A DNA stretch of 64,000 bases from Domibacillus sp. DTU_2020_1001157_1_SI_ALB_TIR_016 (GCF_032341995.1 NZ_CP135439.1:1736001-1800000); one strand, 5' to 3'. Positions 1-9,222 are shown, counted from the stretch's first letter. Notes: generated by a model from the letters alone, not told the origin. Program-made: numbers and translations.

Positions 1-1
1 T

Positions 2-127
2 CACAGCAAAGGGCTGACAACAATCACACCGATCATTATTACAAATTCAGGTGCTTATCAAGAAGTGATCGTTGAAAATATCCAAACAAGTACATTAAGT
101 GACAGACTGCTTACAGTTGTAAAATAG
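2..127 (+). CDS. C-terminal end of an unrecognised protein (5' partial)
   Basis: An open frame enters from the left edge and stops at TAG 125-127, giving 41 residues that begin HSKGLTTITPI and end RLLTVVK. The frame is followed 60 bases later by a strong terminator, so it is the last gene of its transcription unit. No family is recognised from so short a tail, and no function is proposed. Confidence 0.55.
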   Translation, partial: HSKGLTTITPIIITNSGAYQEVIVENIQTSTLSDRLLTVVK

Positions 128-187
128 GAAAAACTGAAAGCTTTTTGGATACAGAGAAAAAGAAACAAAGACGAGCATCAAAATTAA

Positions 188-216
188 GAAGCGGCTTAAA
201 GAAGCCGCTTCTTTTT
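188..216 (+). terminator. Rho-independent terminator
   Basis: A perfect 10-bp stem (GAAGCGGCTT at 188-197 and AAGCCGCTTC at 202-211) with loop AAAG is followed by five T. It ends the transcript of the partial gene at the left edge. Confidence 0.9.
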
Positions 217-345
217 ATCATATTTCATATTGCAGGATGAAAATTAAACTCTTTTTCAAGTAATATTTTTTATTCAGTACCACAATCTTCTTTTTCATCC
301 TTGTACATATACTTAAAAAATTGGATTAGCGTAAAGGAGATGCTT

Positions 346-1248
346 ATGTATTTATCAATTGACATCGGTGGCACGTTTATTAAATATGCCCTTATGACCA
401 GAGCAGGAGCTATTATTCATAAAAACAAAAAGCCAACACCGAAAACCAATTTAACGAATTTCCTTCATGCTCTGTTTTCTATTATTGAAGAACAAGGCGA
501 CAGAAACGAGATAAAAGGAATTGCCATTAGCTGTCCGGGCATTGTAGATGTTGAAACAGGGATTATTTATCACGGTGGGTCTTTCCCTTTTTTACATGAA
601 GTAAATATAATGGAAATGATTCAAAAGAAATACCAAAAAAATGTTTCCATTGAAAATGATGCAAAATGCGCTGCGATGGCAGAAATGTGGCTTGGAAGCG
701 TCAAAGGAATCAACGATGCTGTGGTGCTGGTGCTTGGCAGCGGCGTGGGTGGTGGTATTATTCTAGGAGGGAAAGTCCGCAGGGGGATCACCATGTCTGC
801 CGGCGAAGTCAGCTATATTATTAGGGATATCCACCCTGACACAAAGCAAGCGAGTCTTTTCGGGAATTATTGCTCTGCGGTAGAAATGGTACGCCAAATT
901 GCAGGTGCGAAGCAGCTTGAGAACCTGACTGATGGTGAAGCGGTGTTTGAGTTCATTAACAATCAAGATGAAGAAGCAACCGCAATCTTTGATAAATATT
1001 GCCTTCAGCTGGCGGCGCAAATTTTAAATTTACAGTATATCATTGATCCAGAACGGTTTGCCATTGGCGGAGGCATTAGTGCCCAGCCGGTTTTACTTGA
1101 GCGTATTAACTGGGCAATCCAAGAATTAAAACAGCACAATCCAATTTTGCATATGGCAAATCCACAAGTGGTCACTTGCCATTTTCAAAACGATGCCAAT
1201 CTGTACGGCGCCCTGTATCATTTTTTGGTAACAATGAAAAAGCGGTAG
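346..1248 (+). CDS. ROK-family sugar kinase/regulator-like protein
   Basis: A 300-residue cytoplasmic protein of the ROK family (sugar kinases and related repressors). The N-terminal phosphate loop is DIGGTFIKYAL, the catalytic motif is ENDAKCAAMAE, and a second glycine-rich loop reads GSGVGGGIILGG. There is no N-terminal HTH, so it is a kinase rather than an Nag/Xyl repressor. The Cys-rich zinc motif of glucokinase-type ROK proteins (CxCGxxGCxE) is absent; the equivalent stretch (GEVSYIIRDIHPDTK) has no Cys cluster, as in beta-glucoside kinase-like members. ATG 346 is chosen because AAAGGAG lies at 333-339; ATG 340 would abut it and TTG 301 has no ribosome site. It stands alone, so the substrate is unknown. 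Confidence 0.8.
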   Translation: MYLSIDIGGTFIKYALMTRAGAIIHKNKKPTPKTNLTNFLHALFSIIEEQGDRNEIKGIAISCPGIVDVETGIIYHGGSFPFLHEVNIMEMIQKKYQKNVSIENDAKCAAMAEMWLGSVKGINDAVVLVLGSGVGGGIILGGKVRRGITMSAGEVSYIIRDIHPDTKQASLFGNYCSAVEMVRQIAGAKQLENLTDGEAVFEFINNQDEEATAIFDKYCLQLAAQILNLQYIIDPERFAIGGGISAQPVLLERINWAIQELKQHNPILHMANPQVVTCHFQNDANLYGALYHFLVTMKKR

Positions 1249-1284
1249 TCAGCCGGTGGGACTGATCCCGGTTTTAAGCCAGTA

Positions 1285-1329
1285 GTGAACCTCTCCACCT
1301 AAATTCAAGATTTTGATGGAGAGGTTCAC
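1285..1329. repeat. 13-bp perfect inverted repeat
   Basis: GTGAACCTCTCCA (1285-1297) is exactly complementary to TGGAGAGGTTCAC (1317-1329) across a 19-nt loop. No T-run follows on either strand. It may be a weak terminator of the ROK gene or the palindromic end of a lost IS200/IS605-type element. Confidence 0.6.
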
Positions 1330-1386
1330 ACGAATCTGAAGTGATAATTCCGATAAAGCGGTATTTTAACAGAATAGGATAATAAA

Positions 1387-1605
1387 TTACAGTGTGAAAT
1401 GAAAATTTTTTGGAATAGAGTTTCTTAATAAATCATAATTATTTGTGGATAAAGGTGTCGGAGCTTTTTTTATTTCTCCTTTGTTAGGAAAAGTGAGGCA
1501 TTTTCTTATGGCGAAAGTCTTACCAGTCATTGATTCACCGGGTTTTAGTTTAATTTGTTTAAAAATCTCAGGATAAAACAGGCCTTGAGCTGATTTAGCG
1601 ATCAA
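1387..1605 (-). pseudogene. Relic of a GAF-domain protein
   Basis: A 72-codon frame reads FKQIKLKPGESMTGKTF and then LSTNNYDLLRNSIP, which resembles the middle of GAF domains in Bacillus regulators (LKPGEGITGKVF-type strand and loop). An in-frame TAA lies a few codons upstream of the TTG, and there is no ribosome site, no N-terminal part and no HTH or output domain. I infer a decayed fragment. The family call rests on motif resemblance only. Confidence 0.35.
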
Positions 1606-1688
1606 ACAGTTCTGGTTATTATTGTATAGTTATAAAGACCCTCCACCCGCAGCATCTACGGCAGAAATCGTTTTAATTATAATTGAAC

Positions 1689-1747
1689 AAAAAATTAGCG
1701 CCGCATTCCCCTTCAAAATCTTTGGTTTAGTGGGGGTTAGGCGCTAA
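1689..1747 (-). terminator. Long hairpin, terminator-like on the minus strand
   Basis: TTAGCGCC (1695-1702) pairs with GGCGCTAA (1740-1747). CCCC near 1708 and GGGGG near 1732 can extend the inner stem. On the minus strand the hairpin is followed by six T (A-run 1689-1694). No minus-strand gene to its right is intact, so it is probably left over from a lost gene. The rest of 1748-2110 shows no gene. Confidence 0.5.
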
Positions 1748-2110
1748 GGTCTTTACTCTCCCTGTTCTTCTACCTTTTTTCTTACACCGATTCCCGATTC
1801 TTACTTATCATCACTCATACTAATTCTCTTTTCGTTTTACAAGTGATTTTCATTTTGATGCGATTCCACAAATTTTTTCGTCCAATTTTCAGGAGGATGA
1901 GTATAGTGCTGTATTGTCCAATTCATTATAATGCAGTTATTGGAATATTTAGGAATGCAAGAAACCGTCTTAATTTTAGTGTTTTATTGAATAAATTGAA
2001 ATAATAACATTCATTAAACAAGTTATCCGATTAAATTAATACTATTTCTCTAATGCAGGATCATTACTTAAATGTTTTAAAAAAGCGAAAAAAGAAAGGA
2101 CTGAAGATGA

Positions 2111-3250
2111 ATGGATTTTGATTTAACGAAAGAACAAGCTATGATACGTAAGTTGATTCGTGATTTTGCAAAAGCTGAAGTAGCTCCCGGAGCAGATGAG
2201 AGGGACCGTACCGGTGAATTTCCAAAGAAGATATTCGAGCAATTAGCGGAACTGGGTATGATGGGTCTTCCTTTTCCTGAACAATATGGGGGCGCTGAGG
2301 CAGATACAATCAGCTTTGCCATTGTTGTAGAAGAGTTAAGCCGTGTGTGTGGATCTACAGGTATCACCTACTCTGCACATATTTCTTTAGGGGGAGCACC
2401 TATTCATTTATTTGGTACGCATGAGCAAAAGGAGCAATATTTAACTCCACTGTGTACAGGGAAATACCTAGGGGCTTTTGGCTTGACTGAACCAAATGCT
2501 GGTTCTGACGCAGGAGGCACACAAACGACTGCAACGCTTGATGGGGATCAATGGATGCTTTCTGGTTCTAAATGTTTTATAACCAATGCAAGCTATGCCC
2601 AAAACCTCGCAATCACTGCTGTTACGGACCGAACAAAAGGAACGAATGGAATTAGTGCGTTTATTGTGCCTACTGATACAACTGGCTTTACTGTCATTAA
2701 CAATTATGAAAAGATGGGTCTTCACGCTTCAAATACAACAGAGTTAGTTTTAGAAAATGTAAGCGTTCCCAAAGAAAATATCCTTGGTGTAGAAGGAAAT
2801 GGTTTTAAACAATTTTTGGCCACTCTTGATGGCGGGAGAATTGGCATTGGAGCGATGGCTGTTGGAATTGCTCAGGGGGCTTATGAAAAGTCACTTCAAT
2901 ATGCGAAAGAAAGAAAACAATTTGGCAAAAGCTTATCCGCATTCCAAGCTATTCAATTTAAGCTTGCTGATATGGCTATGAATATTGAATTAGCACGCAA
3001 CATGGTTTACAAAGCGGCGTGGCTGAAAGATCAAGGAAGATCATTTAAAAAGGAAGCGGCCATGGCTAAATTATATGCTTCGGAAATATGCATGAGAGTT
3101 TGTGATCAAGCCGTACAGATCCATGGCGGATACGGCTATATGAAAGAGTATCAAGTTGAGCGGTTCTTCCGTGACGCCAAACTTTTAGAGATTGGGGAAG
3201 GAACCTCTGAAATACAACGAATGGTTATAGCACGTGAAGTGGGTTGTTAA
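2111..3250 (+). CDS. yngJ: Acyl-CoA dehydrogenase (YngJ-like)
   Basis: A 379-residue, full-length FAD acyl-CoA dehydrogenase that makes the alpha,beta double bond in short or branched acyl-CoA, probably isovaleryl-CoA here. FGLTEPNAGSD (FAD/substrate loop), RKQFGKSLSAFQAIQ and the C-terminal QIHGGYGYMKEY...FFRDAK signature are present. Glu in IGEGTSEIQ sits at the catalytic-base position of short/medium-chain dehydrogenases, which isovaleryl-CoA dehydrogenases usually lack; the exact substrate is therefore uncertain. AGAAAGGA 10 nt upstream supports ATG 2111 over the out-of-frame ATG at 2107. It heads an operon ordered as B. subtilis yngJ-I-HA-HB-G-F-E (SigE-controlled there); I could not identify a clear promoter. 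Confidence 0.9.
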   Translation: MDFDLTKEQAMIRKLIRDFAKAEVAPGADERDRTGEFPKKIFEQLAELGMMGLPFPEQYGGAEADTISFAIVVEELSRVCGSTGITYSAHISLGGAPIHLFGTHEQKEQYLTPLCTGKYLGAFGLTEPNAGSDAGGTQTTATLDGDQWMLSGSKCFITNASYAQNLAITAVTDRTKGTNGISAFIVPTDTTGFTVINNYEKMGLHASNTTELVLENVSVPKENILGVEGNGFKQFLATLDGGRIGIGAMAVGIAQGAYEKSLQYAKERKQFGKSLSAFQAIQFKLADMAMNIELARNMVYKAAWLKDQGRSFKKEAAMAKLYASEICMRVCDQAVQIHGGYGYMKEYQVERFFRDAKLLEIGEGTSEIQRMVIAREVGC

Positions 3251-3296
3251 GAAAAAACATTATTAAATATCAATATTAAAAAGGCGGATCTCCTGA

Positions 3297-3950
3297 ATGG
3301 GTGAGGCAATGCAAGTCACGCTAGGAAATCTGCTGGAACAGGTGACGATTGAGCGTCCTGAACATGAGGCAGTTGTTTATCCTGACCGAAACCTTCGTTA
3401 TACCTATAAGCAGTTTGATCACTTTTGCAGGAAAGTGATCAATGGATATATGAAGTTAGGAATTAAAAAAGGGTGATCATCTGGCCATAGGTACAACGGG
3501 ATTTCCTAAAGATGTCATGCTCACACATATCAACTTGGTCAACAATGCAATGAATATAGCACCCTGCATGAATTTGACTCATCAGGACCGCATGTGTATA
3601 CCAGTACTTTTCTTCCACTGTTTCAGTGGTGTACTTGGAACAATGACTTGCGTATGTGTAGGAGCAGCCATGGTTCCGGTCCAAGAATTTGGTGCATTGT
3701 CTGTTCTGAAAGCTGTGCAGAGAACTGCACCGCTTTACACGGAATCCCTACCATGTTTATCGCTGAATTAAATCATCCCGTCTTCAATGAATTTGATTTA
3801 TCATCTTTACGAACAGGGATCATGGCTAGTTCTTCGTGTCCGGCCGAAAATATGAGAACGGTTACAGAGAGGATGGGGATCGGGAAATTACAGGATGCAG
3901 GTCGGATTCTGAACTTGCAAAGTGAAATGTTAATTAGAGACATACAGTAA
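3297..3950 (+). pseudogene. yngI: Wrecked acyl-CoA synthetase (AMP-binding; YngI-like)
   Basis: The N-terminus reads MGEAMQVTLGNLLEQ...RYTYKQFDHFCRKV and is open for 58 codons, stopping at a TGA after GIKKG. A one-base shift then gives DHLAI fused directly to [16 protein letters not shown], the AMP-binding P-loop, so over 100 residues between them are missing. The frame shifts again near 3740 to [15 protein letters not shown]...SSLRTGIMA and ends after TERMGI without the C-terminal adenylate domain. Family members have about 540 residues; this locus could encode barely 215 even if shifts were ignored. It sits exactly where yngI stands in B. subtilis. AAGGCGG precedes the ATG. Non-functional. 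Confidence 0.85.
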
Positions 3951-3963
3951 AGGGAGGCAAAGT

Positions 3964-5298
3964 ATGTTTAAAAAGGTTTTGATTGCTAATCGAGGAGAAA
4001 TCGCAGCTCGGGTTATGCGAACATGTAAGTCGTTAGGTGTTGCTACGGTTGGGGTTTACTCGGAAGCCGATATGGAGGCACCACATGTGAAAATGGCAGA
4101 TGAGGCTTACTTGCTTGGAGGACCAAAGGTAGCAGAAAGCTATTTAAACATCGATAAAATTTTAGAAATTGCCCGATTTTCTAAAGCAGAGGCTATTCAT
4201 CCCGGATATGGTCTTCTCTCAGAAAATACGAAATTTGCCCGCCGTTGTGAGGAAGAGGGGCTGGTATTTATCGGTCCTTCCCCTGAAGTAATTTCTCGGA
4301 TGGGCAGCAAAATTGAATCGAGGAAGGTAATGGAAGAAGCGGGTATCCCAATTGTTCCGGGAATAGCCTATCCGTTAGCAGATGCGGAAGAAGCAGTGCG
4401 GGTAGCCGATCGTATCGGGTACCCGATAATGCTCAAAGCCTCAGCCGGTGGAGGCGGTATTGGAATGCAAATTGTTCGCAATGCAGACGAGATTCACAAA
4501 GCATTTGCTGGAAACCAAAAACGAGCAACAGATTTTTTTGGTGATGGTGCAATGTATATAGAGAAATATATAGAAAATCCAAGGCATATTGAGATTCAAA
4601 TCCTGGCTGATGGATTTGGGGATACCGTTTACTTATGGGAACGTGAATGTTCGATACAGCGCCGCAATCAGAAAGTAGTCGAGGAAGCACCATCATCGTT
4701 TCTAGATGACATTACTCGCAGCAAAATGGGAGAAGCAGCAGTAAAAGCGGCCCAATCAATCAAGTACCAGAATGCTGGGACGATTGAGTTTTTAGTTGAT
4801 GAAAACAAGAACTTCTACTTTCTTGAAATGAATACCCGTCTGCAAGTGGAGCATCCGGTCACAGAAGAAATTACTGGATTGGATTTGGTTGCTGAGCAGC
4901 TTCGGATTGCAGCGGGAGATTCACTAGGTTTTGCACAGGATGATGTTAAATGTGAGGGACATGCGATTGAGGTAAGAATCTATGCAGAGGATCCTAAAAC
5001 GTTTTTTCCATCTCCAGGAACCATTACGAAATTATCCTTACCTGAAGGTCCGGGAGTTCGGCATGAATTAGCTGTACATGGTCAATCGGTCGTTACGCCT
5101 TTTTATGACCCGATGATTGCAAAGCTTGTGGTAAGAGGCAAAAATCGCGACGAGGCGATTGACTGTTTGCAAGAAGCGCTAGCCCATTATCAAGTTGAGG
5201 GGATTAAAACAAATATTTCAATGTTACAAAAAGTTGCCGCGCACCCGGCATTCCGTGCAGGAGATACGACAACCAGCTTTGTGACAAAGTATTTATAA
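3964..5298 (+). CDS. yngHA: Biotin carboxylase subunit (YngHA-like)
   Basis: A 444-residue biotin carboxylase, the usual length, that carboxylates the biotin carrier with ATP and bicarbonate. The order is the N-terminal ANRGEIAARV fold; the ATP-grasp glycine loop ASAGGGGIGM (about residue 160); the catalytic region ERECSIQRRNQKVVEEAP; and EMNTRLQVEHPVTEE, with metal-binding Glu and catalytic Arg, at about 285-300. Ile rather than the usual Lys/Arg in the glycine loop is the one deviation. AAGGGAGG sits 7 nt before the ATG. With the carrier and the carboxyltransferase downstream it would form a methylcrotonyl-CoA carboxylase-type complex in the cytoplasm. Confidence 0.93.
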   Translation: MFKKVLIANRGEIAARVMRTCKSLGVATVGVYSEADMEAPHVKMADEAYLLGGPKVAESYLNIDKILEIARFSKAEAIHPGYGLLSENTKFARRCEEEGLVFIGPSPEVISRMGSKIESRKVMEEAGIPIVPGIAYPLADAEEAVRVADRIGYPIMLKASAGGGGIGMQIVRNADEIHKAFAGNQKRATDFFGDGAMYIEKYIENPRHIEIQILADGFGDTVYLWERECSIQRRNQKVVEEAPSSFLDDITRSKMGEAAVKAAQSIKYQNAGTIEFLVDENKNFYFLEMNTRLQVEHPVTEEITGLDLVAEQLRIAAGDSLGFAQDDVKCEGHAIEVRIYAEDPKTFFPSPGTITKLSLPEGPGVRHELAVHGQSVVTPFYDPMIAKLVVRGKNRDEAIDCLQEALAHYQVEGIKTNISMLQKVAAHPAFRAGDTTTSFVTKYL

Positions 5299-5345
5299 GG
5301 AAACTAAGAAACCGCAATGAACCGAGAGAAATAGGGGGAATAAAC

Positions 5346-5558
5346 GTGAATCAATTGTTAGCAAACATGGCAGGGACCGTATGGAAGATTCTTGTGAAAA
5401 ATGGGGATCAGGTAGAAGAAGGGCAGGATGTGGTTATCTTAGAATCAATGAAGATGGAGATTCCAATTGGAGCCGAATTTGATGGGACTGTCAAAGAAAT
5501 AAAAGTCAATGAAGGAGATTTTGTTAATGAAGGAGACGTGTTAGTTGAATTTGAATAA
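5346..5558 (+). CDS. yngHB: Biotin carboxyl carrier protein (YngHB-like)
   Basis: A 70-residue stand-alone biotinyl domain. The biotinylation site is ESMKMEIP, with Lys about residue 37, and hydrophobic half-repeats on either side (MAGTVWKILVKNGD, GTVKEIKVNEGD) form the lipoyl/biotinyl fold. The start is GTG at 5346, preceded by AGGGGGAA; no ATG is available in frame. It carries CO2 between the carboxylase encoded upstream and the carboxyltransferase at the end of the operon. Confidence 0.92.
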   Translation: MNQLLANMAGTVWKILVKNGDQVEEGQDVVILESMKMEIPIGAEFDGTVKEIKVNEGDFVNEGDVLVEFE

Positions 5559-5602
5559 CATTCCACAAAAAGATTTTGGGTGGGATGAAGTGAGGGATAG
5601 CG

Positions 5603-6505
5603 ATGAATTGGCCAGCAAGTGTAATGATAAAAGAGGTAGGGCCGCGGGATGGGTTACAAAATGAGAAGGTTTTTGTTTCGACGGAGGATAAAATTGCTTG
5701 GATCAATCAATTGTCTTCCACTGGATTGAAATATATTGAGATTACTTCCTTTGTTCATCCAAAGTGGATCCCTGCCCTGTCTGATGCTGCGGAGGTGGCA
5801 AAAGGTATTACGCGAATGCCGGGTGTAGTTTATACAGCTCTTGTTCCGAATCGTAAAGGGCTGGAACGGGCGCTGGAATCCAACATTGATGAGGCAGCTG
5901 TATTTATGTCAGCCAGTGAAACACATAATCAAAAAAATATTAACAAATCCATTGAGGATACATTTCCTATTTTAAGAGAAGTGGTACAACAATCACTCTC
6001 AGCAGGAAAGTCTACTCGAGGATATATTTCCACAGTATTTGGATGCCCTTATGAGGGCATCGTTCATATAGAGAAGGTCATTAGGGTTTCAGAAACGTTG
6101 TTTGAGATGGGAATTGGAGAGTTGTCACTTGGTGATACCATCGGTATAGCAAATCCGAAGCAAGTACAAGAAGTGTTAGAGGTCTTGTTAAAGCGTTTTC
6201 CTTCAGATAAATTTGCTCTACACTTTCATGACACTCGTGGTACAGCTTTAGCTAACATCCTAGTATCGTTAGATATGGGAATAGCCTCATTCGATGCCTC
6301 CCTTGGTGGACTGGGAGGATGTCCATACGCACCTGGGGCATCTGGCAATGTATCTACAGATGATTTGCTTTATATGCTGAACGGTATGGGGATTCACACA
6401 GGAGTGGATCAGGAAAAACTACTTTCTGCCTCGCGTTTTATTCAGGATAAGATAGGAAGGCCTTTACCTAGCCGAAGTCTGCAAGCCCGCGGTATAAATA
6501 AATAG
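5603..6505 (+). CDS. yngG: Hydroxymethylglutaryl-CoA lyase (YngG-like)
   Basis: A 300-residue TIM-barrel lyase that splits HMG-CoA to acetoacetate and acetyl-CoA, the last step of leucine breakdown. The substrate/metal motif is VGPRDGLQNE at residues 11-20 (catalytic Arg and Asp). The metal-binding LHFHDTRG lies at about 208. The active-site Cys loop GGLGGCPYAPGASGNVST is at about 235-252. The length equals that of the family. It starts 45 nt after the carrier gene with a weak GTGAGGG ribosome site. Confidence 0.93.
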   Translation: MNWPASVMIKEVGPRDGLQNEKVFVSTEDKIAWINQLSSTGLKYIEITSFVHPKWIPALSDAAEVAKGITRMPGVVYTALVPNRKGLERALESNIDEAAVFMSASETHNQKNINKSIEDTFPILREVVQQSLSAGKSTRGYISTVFGCPYEGIVHIEKVIRVSETLFEMGIGELSLGDTIGIANPKQVQEVLEVLLKRFPSDKFALHFHDTRGTALANILVSLDMGIASFDASLGGLGGCPYAPGASGNVSTDDLLYMLNGMGIHTGVDQEKLLSASRFIQDKIGRPLPSRSLQARGINK

Positions 6506-6546
6506 GCCACAGGTTAATCAATATTCGTATAGGAGGGAGGAAGAAG

Positions 6547-7329
6547 ATGGATAAAGCTGTATTGGTTTCAACAGTAGCAAATGGAATTACCCTCATTACT
6601 TTAAACCGTCCAAAAGCTGCTAACGCCTTATCGATACAAATGTTGAGCGAACTTCGAGAAGCAATTGCTGCATGTAAATTTGATTCATCAGTGCGCTGTG
6701 TACTAATCACTGGAGCCGGGGAGAAGATCTTTTGCGCAGGAGCAGATTTAAAAGAACGGGCCGGAATGGATCTCAGTCAGGTACGTAAAACTGTTTCTCT
6801 AATTCGTGAAAGCATTAATGAGTTAGAAGCTTTGCCACAACCAGTCATCGCAGTCCTGAACGGAGTCGCTTTGGGAGGCGGAATGGAATTGGCACTGGCT
6901 TGTGACATCCGGATTGCTTCAGAAACAGCCAAGTTCGGCCTTACAGAGACCTCGCTTGGAATTATTCCGGGTGCAGGCGGAACACAACGTTTGCCGCGAT
7001 TGGTTGGAAAAGGGCGAGCCAAAGAGCTCATTTTCACTGCTAGACGGGTTGATGCCAGAGAAGCACGAGAGATTGGGTTAATCGAGTATGTAACACCGGT
7101 AGACTCACTTCTGGATAAAGCATTAAGTATAGCCAATCAAATCGTGCTGAATGCTCCCATTGCTATTGCTCAGGCGAAGTTCTCCATAGATAAGGGAATG
7201 AACGTGGATTTGAGTACCGGGCTTTCGATTGAACAAAATGCTTATGAATTAACCATTCCTACAAAAGATCGGTTAGAAGGCATACAAGCTTTCAAAGAAA
7301 AAAGACCTCCTGTATTTATTGGAAAATAA
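6547..7329 (+). CDS. yngF: Enoyl-CoA hydratase, probably methylglutaconyl-CoA hydratase (YngF-like)
   Basis: A 260-residue crotonase. The CoA/oxyanion loops FCAGADLKERAGM (about residue 60) and GVALGGGMELALACDIRIA (about 100) and the second catalytic stretch FGLTETSLGIIPGAGGTQRLPR (about 125) are intact. The C-terminus EGIQAFKEKRPPVF is typical. AGGAGGGAGG precedes the ATG. In this operon it should hydrate 3-methylglutaconyl-CoA to HMG-CoA, the substrate of the preceding lyase; that assignment follows from context, since crotonases are hard to tell apart by sequence. Confidence 0.9.
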   Translation: MDKAVLVSTVANGITLITLNRPKAANALSIQMLSELREAIAACKFDSSVRCVLITGAGEKIFCAGADLKERAGMDLSQVRKTVSLIRESINELEALPQPVIAVLNGVALGGGMELALACDIRIASETAKFGLTETSLGIIPGAGGTQRLPRLVGKGRAKELIFTARRVDAREAREIGLIEYVTPVDSLLDKALSIANQIVLNAPIAIAQAKFSIDKGMNVDLSTGLSIEQNAYELTIPTKDRLEGIQAFKEKRPPVFIGK

Positions 7330-7358
7330 TATGGAAGTTCAAAAGAGGAGGAAAAACA

Positions 7359-8903
7359 ATGTCATCTGATGGGAAACCGATGCAGCAAACATTACAGGAA
7401 AGAATGGAACAGATTCAAAAAGGTGGAGCACTTAAATACCATCAGAAAAATCAGGAACGGGGCAAGCTGTTTGTTCGTGACCGCTTAAAGCTATTGTTTG
7501 ATCAGGGGCTGGAGGTGGAGGATGCCTTATTTGCAAACTGCTTAGCAAAAGATCTGCCTGCTGATGGTGTAGTGACAGCGATGGGGAAGATCAATGGACA
7601 GATTGTCTGTGTGATGGCTAATGATTCGACTATAAAAGCGGGCTCTTGGGGAGCGCGGACCGTAGAAAAAATGATAAGGATTCAAGAAACGGCTGAAAAA
7701 TTGAATGTACCGCTCGTCTATCTTGTAGATTCTGCAGGGGCGCGTATTACGGATCAAGTAGAGATGTTTCCTGGGCGCCGCGGAGCTGGCCGAATTTTTT
7801 ATAATCAAGTTAAACTTTCAGGTAAAATACCGCAAATCTGCATTTTGTTTGGTCCGTCAGCTGCAGGTGGAGCTTACATCCCTGCATTTTGTGACATTGT
7901 TATCATGGTGGACGGAAATGCCTCAATGTATCTCGGATCCCCGAGGATGGCAGAAATGGTTATTGGAGAAAAAGTCACGTTAGAAGAGATGGGCGGTGCC
8001 CGCATGCATTGTTCAGTTTCAGGATGCGGAGATGTGCTAGCTAAAACTGAAGAAGAAGCTATTGCGATGGCTCGGGATTATCTCTCTTATTTTCCTGCTA
8101 ATTTTTCTGAAAAACCGCCTGTTCAGGAAGCTTTAGCACCTAAGCATTTCGAGAAAACGTTAGAAGAGCTCATCCCATCCAACCAGAACACTCCATTTAA
8201 CATGTACGATCTTATCAATGGAGTAATTGACGAAGGGTCATTCTTCGAGATCAAGAAGCTCTTTGCCAGTGAACTTATTACAGGTTTAGCCCGAATGGAT
8301 GGAAAGCCGGTCGGCATCATAGCCAATCAGCCGCGAGTTAAGGGCGGAGTATTATTTCATGATACAGCGGATAAGGCAGCTAAATTTATCACCCTTTGTG
8401 ATGCATTTCATATTCCACTTCTGTTTCTCGTTGATGTACCTGGCTTTATGATCGGTACCAAGGTAGAACGTGCAGGTATCATTCGCCATGGTGCAAAAAT
8501 GATTTCGGCCATGTCAGAAGCGACTGTACCTAAAATATCAGTTATCGTCCGTAAAGCATACGGAGCAGGACTCTATGCCATGTGCGGACCTGCGTTTGAA
8601 CCAGATTGTTGTCTTGCTCTGCCTACAGCTCAAATTGCGGTTATGGGACCAGAGGCTGCGGTAAATGCCGTATATGCCAATAAAATTGCCGAGTTACCGG
8701 AAAATGAACGGACCTCTTTTATTGAACAGAAACGGGAGGAATATAAGCAGGATATTGATATTTATAGACTAGCCTCTGAAATGGTTATCGATGGGGTTGT
8801 TCCGGCTAATTCGTTACGCGAAGAGTTAGTAACTCGGTTTGAAGCATATTCATCGAAGTATGTTATCTTTTCTGAACGAAAGCATCCGGTGTATCCGGTT
8901 TGA
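7359..8903 (+). CDS. yngE: Acyl-CoA carboxyltransferase subunit (YngE-like)
   Basis: 514 residues with two crotonase-like carboxyltransferase halves. The N half has VYLVDSAGARITDQ and the oxyanion glycines FGPSAAGGAYIPA; the C half has LVDVPGFMIGTKVERAGIIRHGAKM and KAYGAGLYAMCGPAFEPD. This matches propionyl/methylcrotonyl-CoA carboxylase beta chains in length and order. It transfers CO2 from biotin on the small carrier to the branched enoyl-CoA. AGAGGAGG lies 9 nt before the ATG. It is the last gene of the leucine operon. Confidence 0.92.
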   Translation: MSSDGKPMQQTLQERMEQIQKGGALKYHQKNQERGKLFVRDRLKLLFDQGLEVEDALFANCLAKDLPADGVVTAMGKINGQIVCVMANDSTIKAGSWGARTVEKMIRIQETAEKLNVPLVYLVDSAGARITDQVEMFPGRRGAGRIFYNQVKLSGKIPQICILFGPSAAGGAYIPAFCDIVIMVDGNASMYLGSPRMAEMVIGEKVTLEEMGGARMHCSVSGCGDVLAKTEEEAIAMARDYLSYFPANFSEKPPVQEALAPKHFEKTLEELIPSNQNTPFNMYDLINGVIDEGSFFEIKKLFASELITGLARMDGKPVGIIANQPRVKGGVLFHDTADKAAKFITLCDAFHIPLLFLVDVPGFMIGTKVERAGIIRHGAKMISAMSEATVPKISVIVRKAYGAGLYAMCGPAFEPDCCLALPTAQIAVMGPEAAVNAVYANKIAELPENERTSFIEQKREEYKQDIDIYRLASEMVIDGVVPANSLREELVTRFEAYSSKYVIFSERKHPVYPV

Positions 8904-9047
8904 CTTATGTATTACTTATATAAAAATTATTTTTAAAATAACATTTATTAAATGTCGTTCACTTGCGTTAAATCAATGTTGTTTTGTTTCTTCTTCATTA
9001 TATAAAATAAACCTGATTAAAAGTGAATACATCTAGTGAGAAAAGTT

Positions 9048-9071
9048 GAAAGCAGCCGTTTGGCTGCTTTC
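9048..9071 (+). terminator. Hairpin after the leucine operon
   Basis: GAAAGCAGCC (9048-9057) and GGCTGCTTTC (9062-9071) form a perfect 10-bp stem with loop GTTT. The following T-run is interrupted (ATTGTTGTT), so termination may be moderate. Confidence 0.65.
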
Positions 9072-9089
9072 ATTGTTGTTGTATCCAAT

Positions 9090-9222
9090 TTATCCAGCTA
9101 CTTTAATCATGATCGCATCACCCTGGCCGCTTCTAGAACAGATGACTGCGATGCCAATCCCGCCGCCGCGACGTTTCAGTTCATAAGCTAGAGTCAAAAT
9201 AATCCCGGCTCCGCTCGCACCG
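9090..9222 (-). pseudogene. Thiolase C-terminal relic
   Basis: The minus strand reads [20 protein letters not shown] followed by [17 protein letters not shown], the C-terminal signature of acetyl-CoA acetyltransferases (GASGxR...HELxRRGGGxGLAxxCxGGGQG). Catalytic Cys is replaced by Ser-Arg context (CSRSGQG). Everything upstream is gone and the frame runs into the antisense of a transporter relic at about 9222. Confidence 0.75.
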
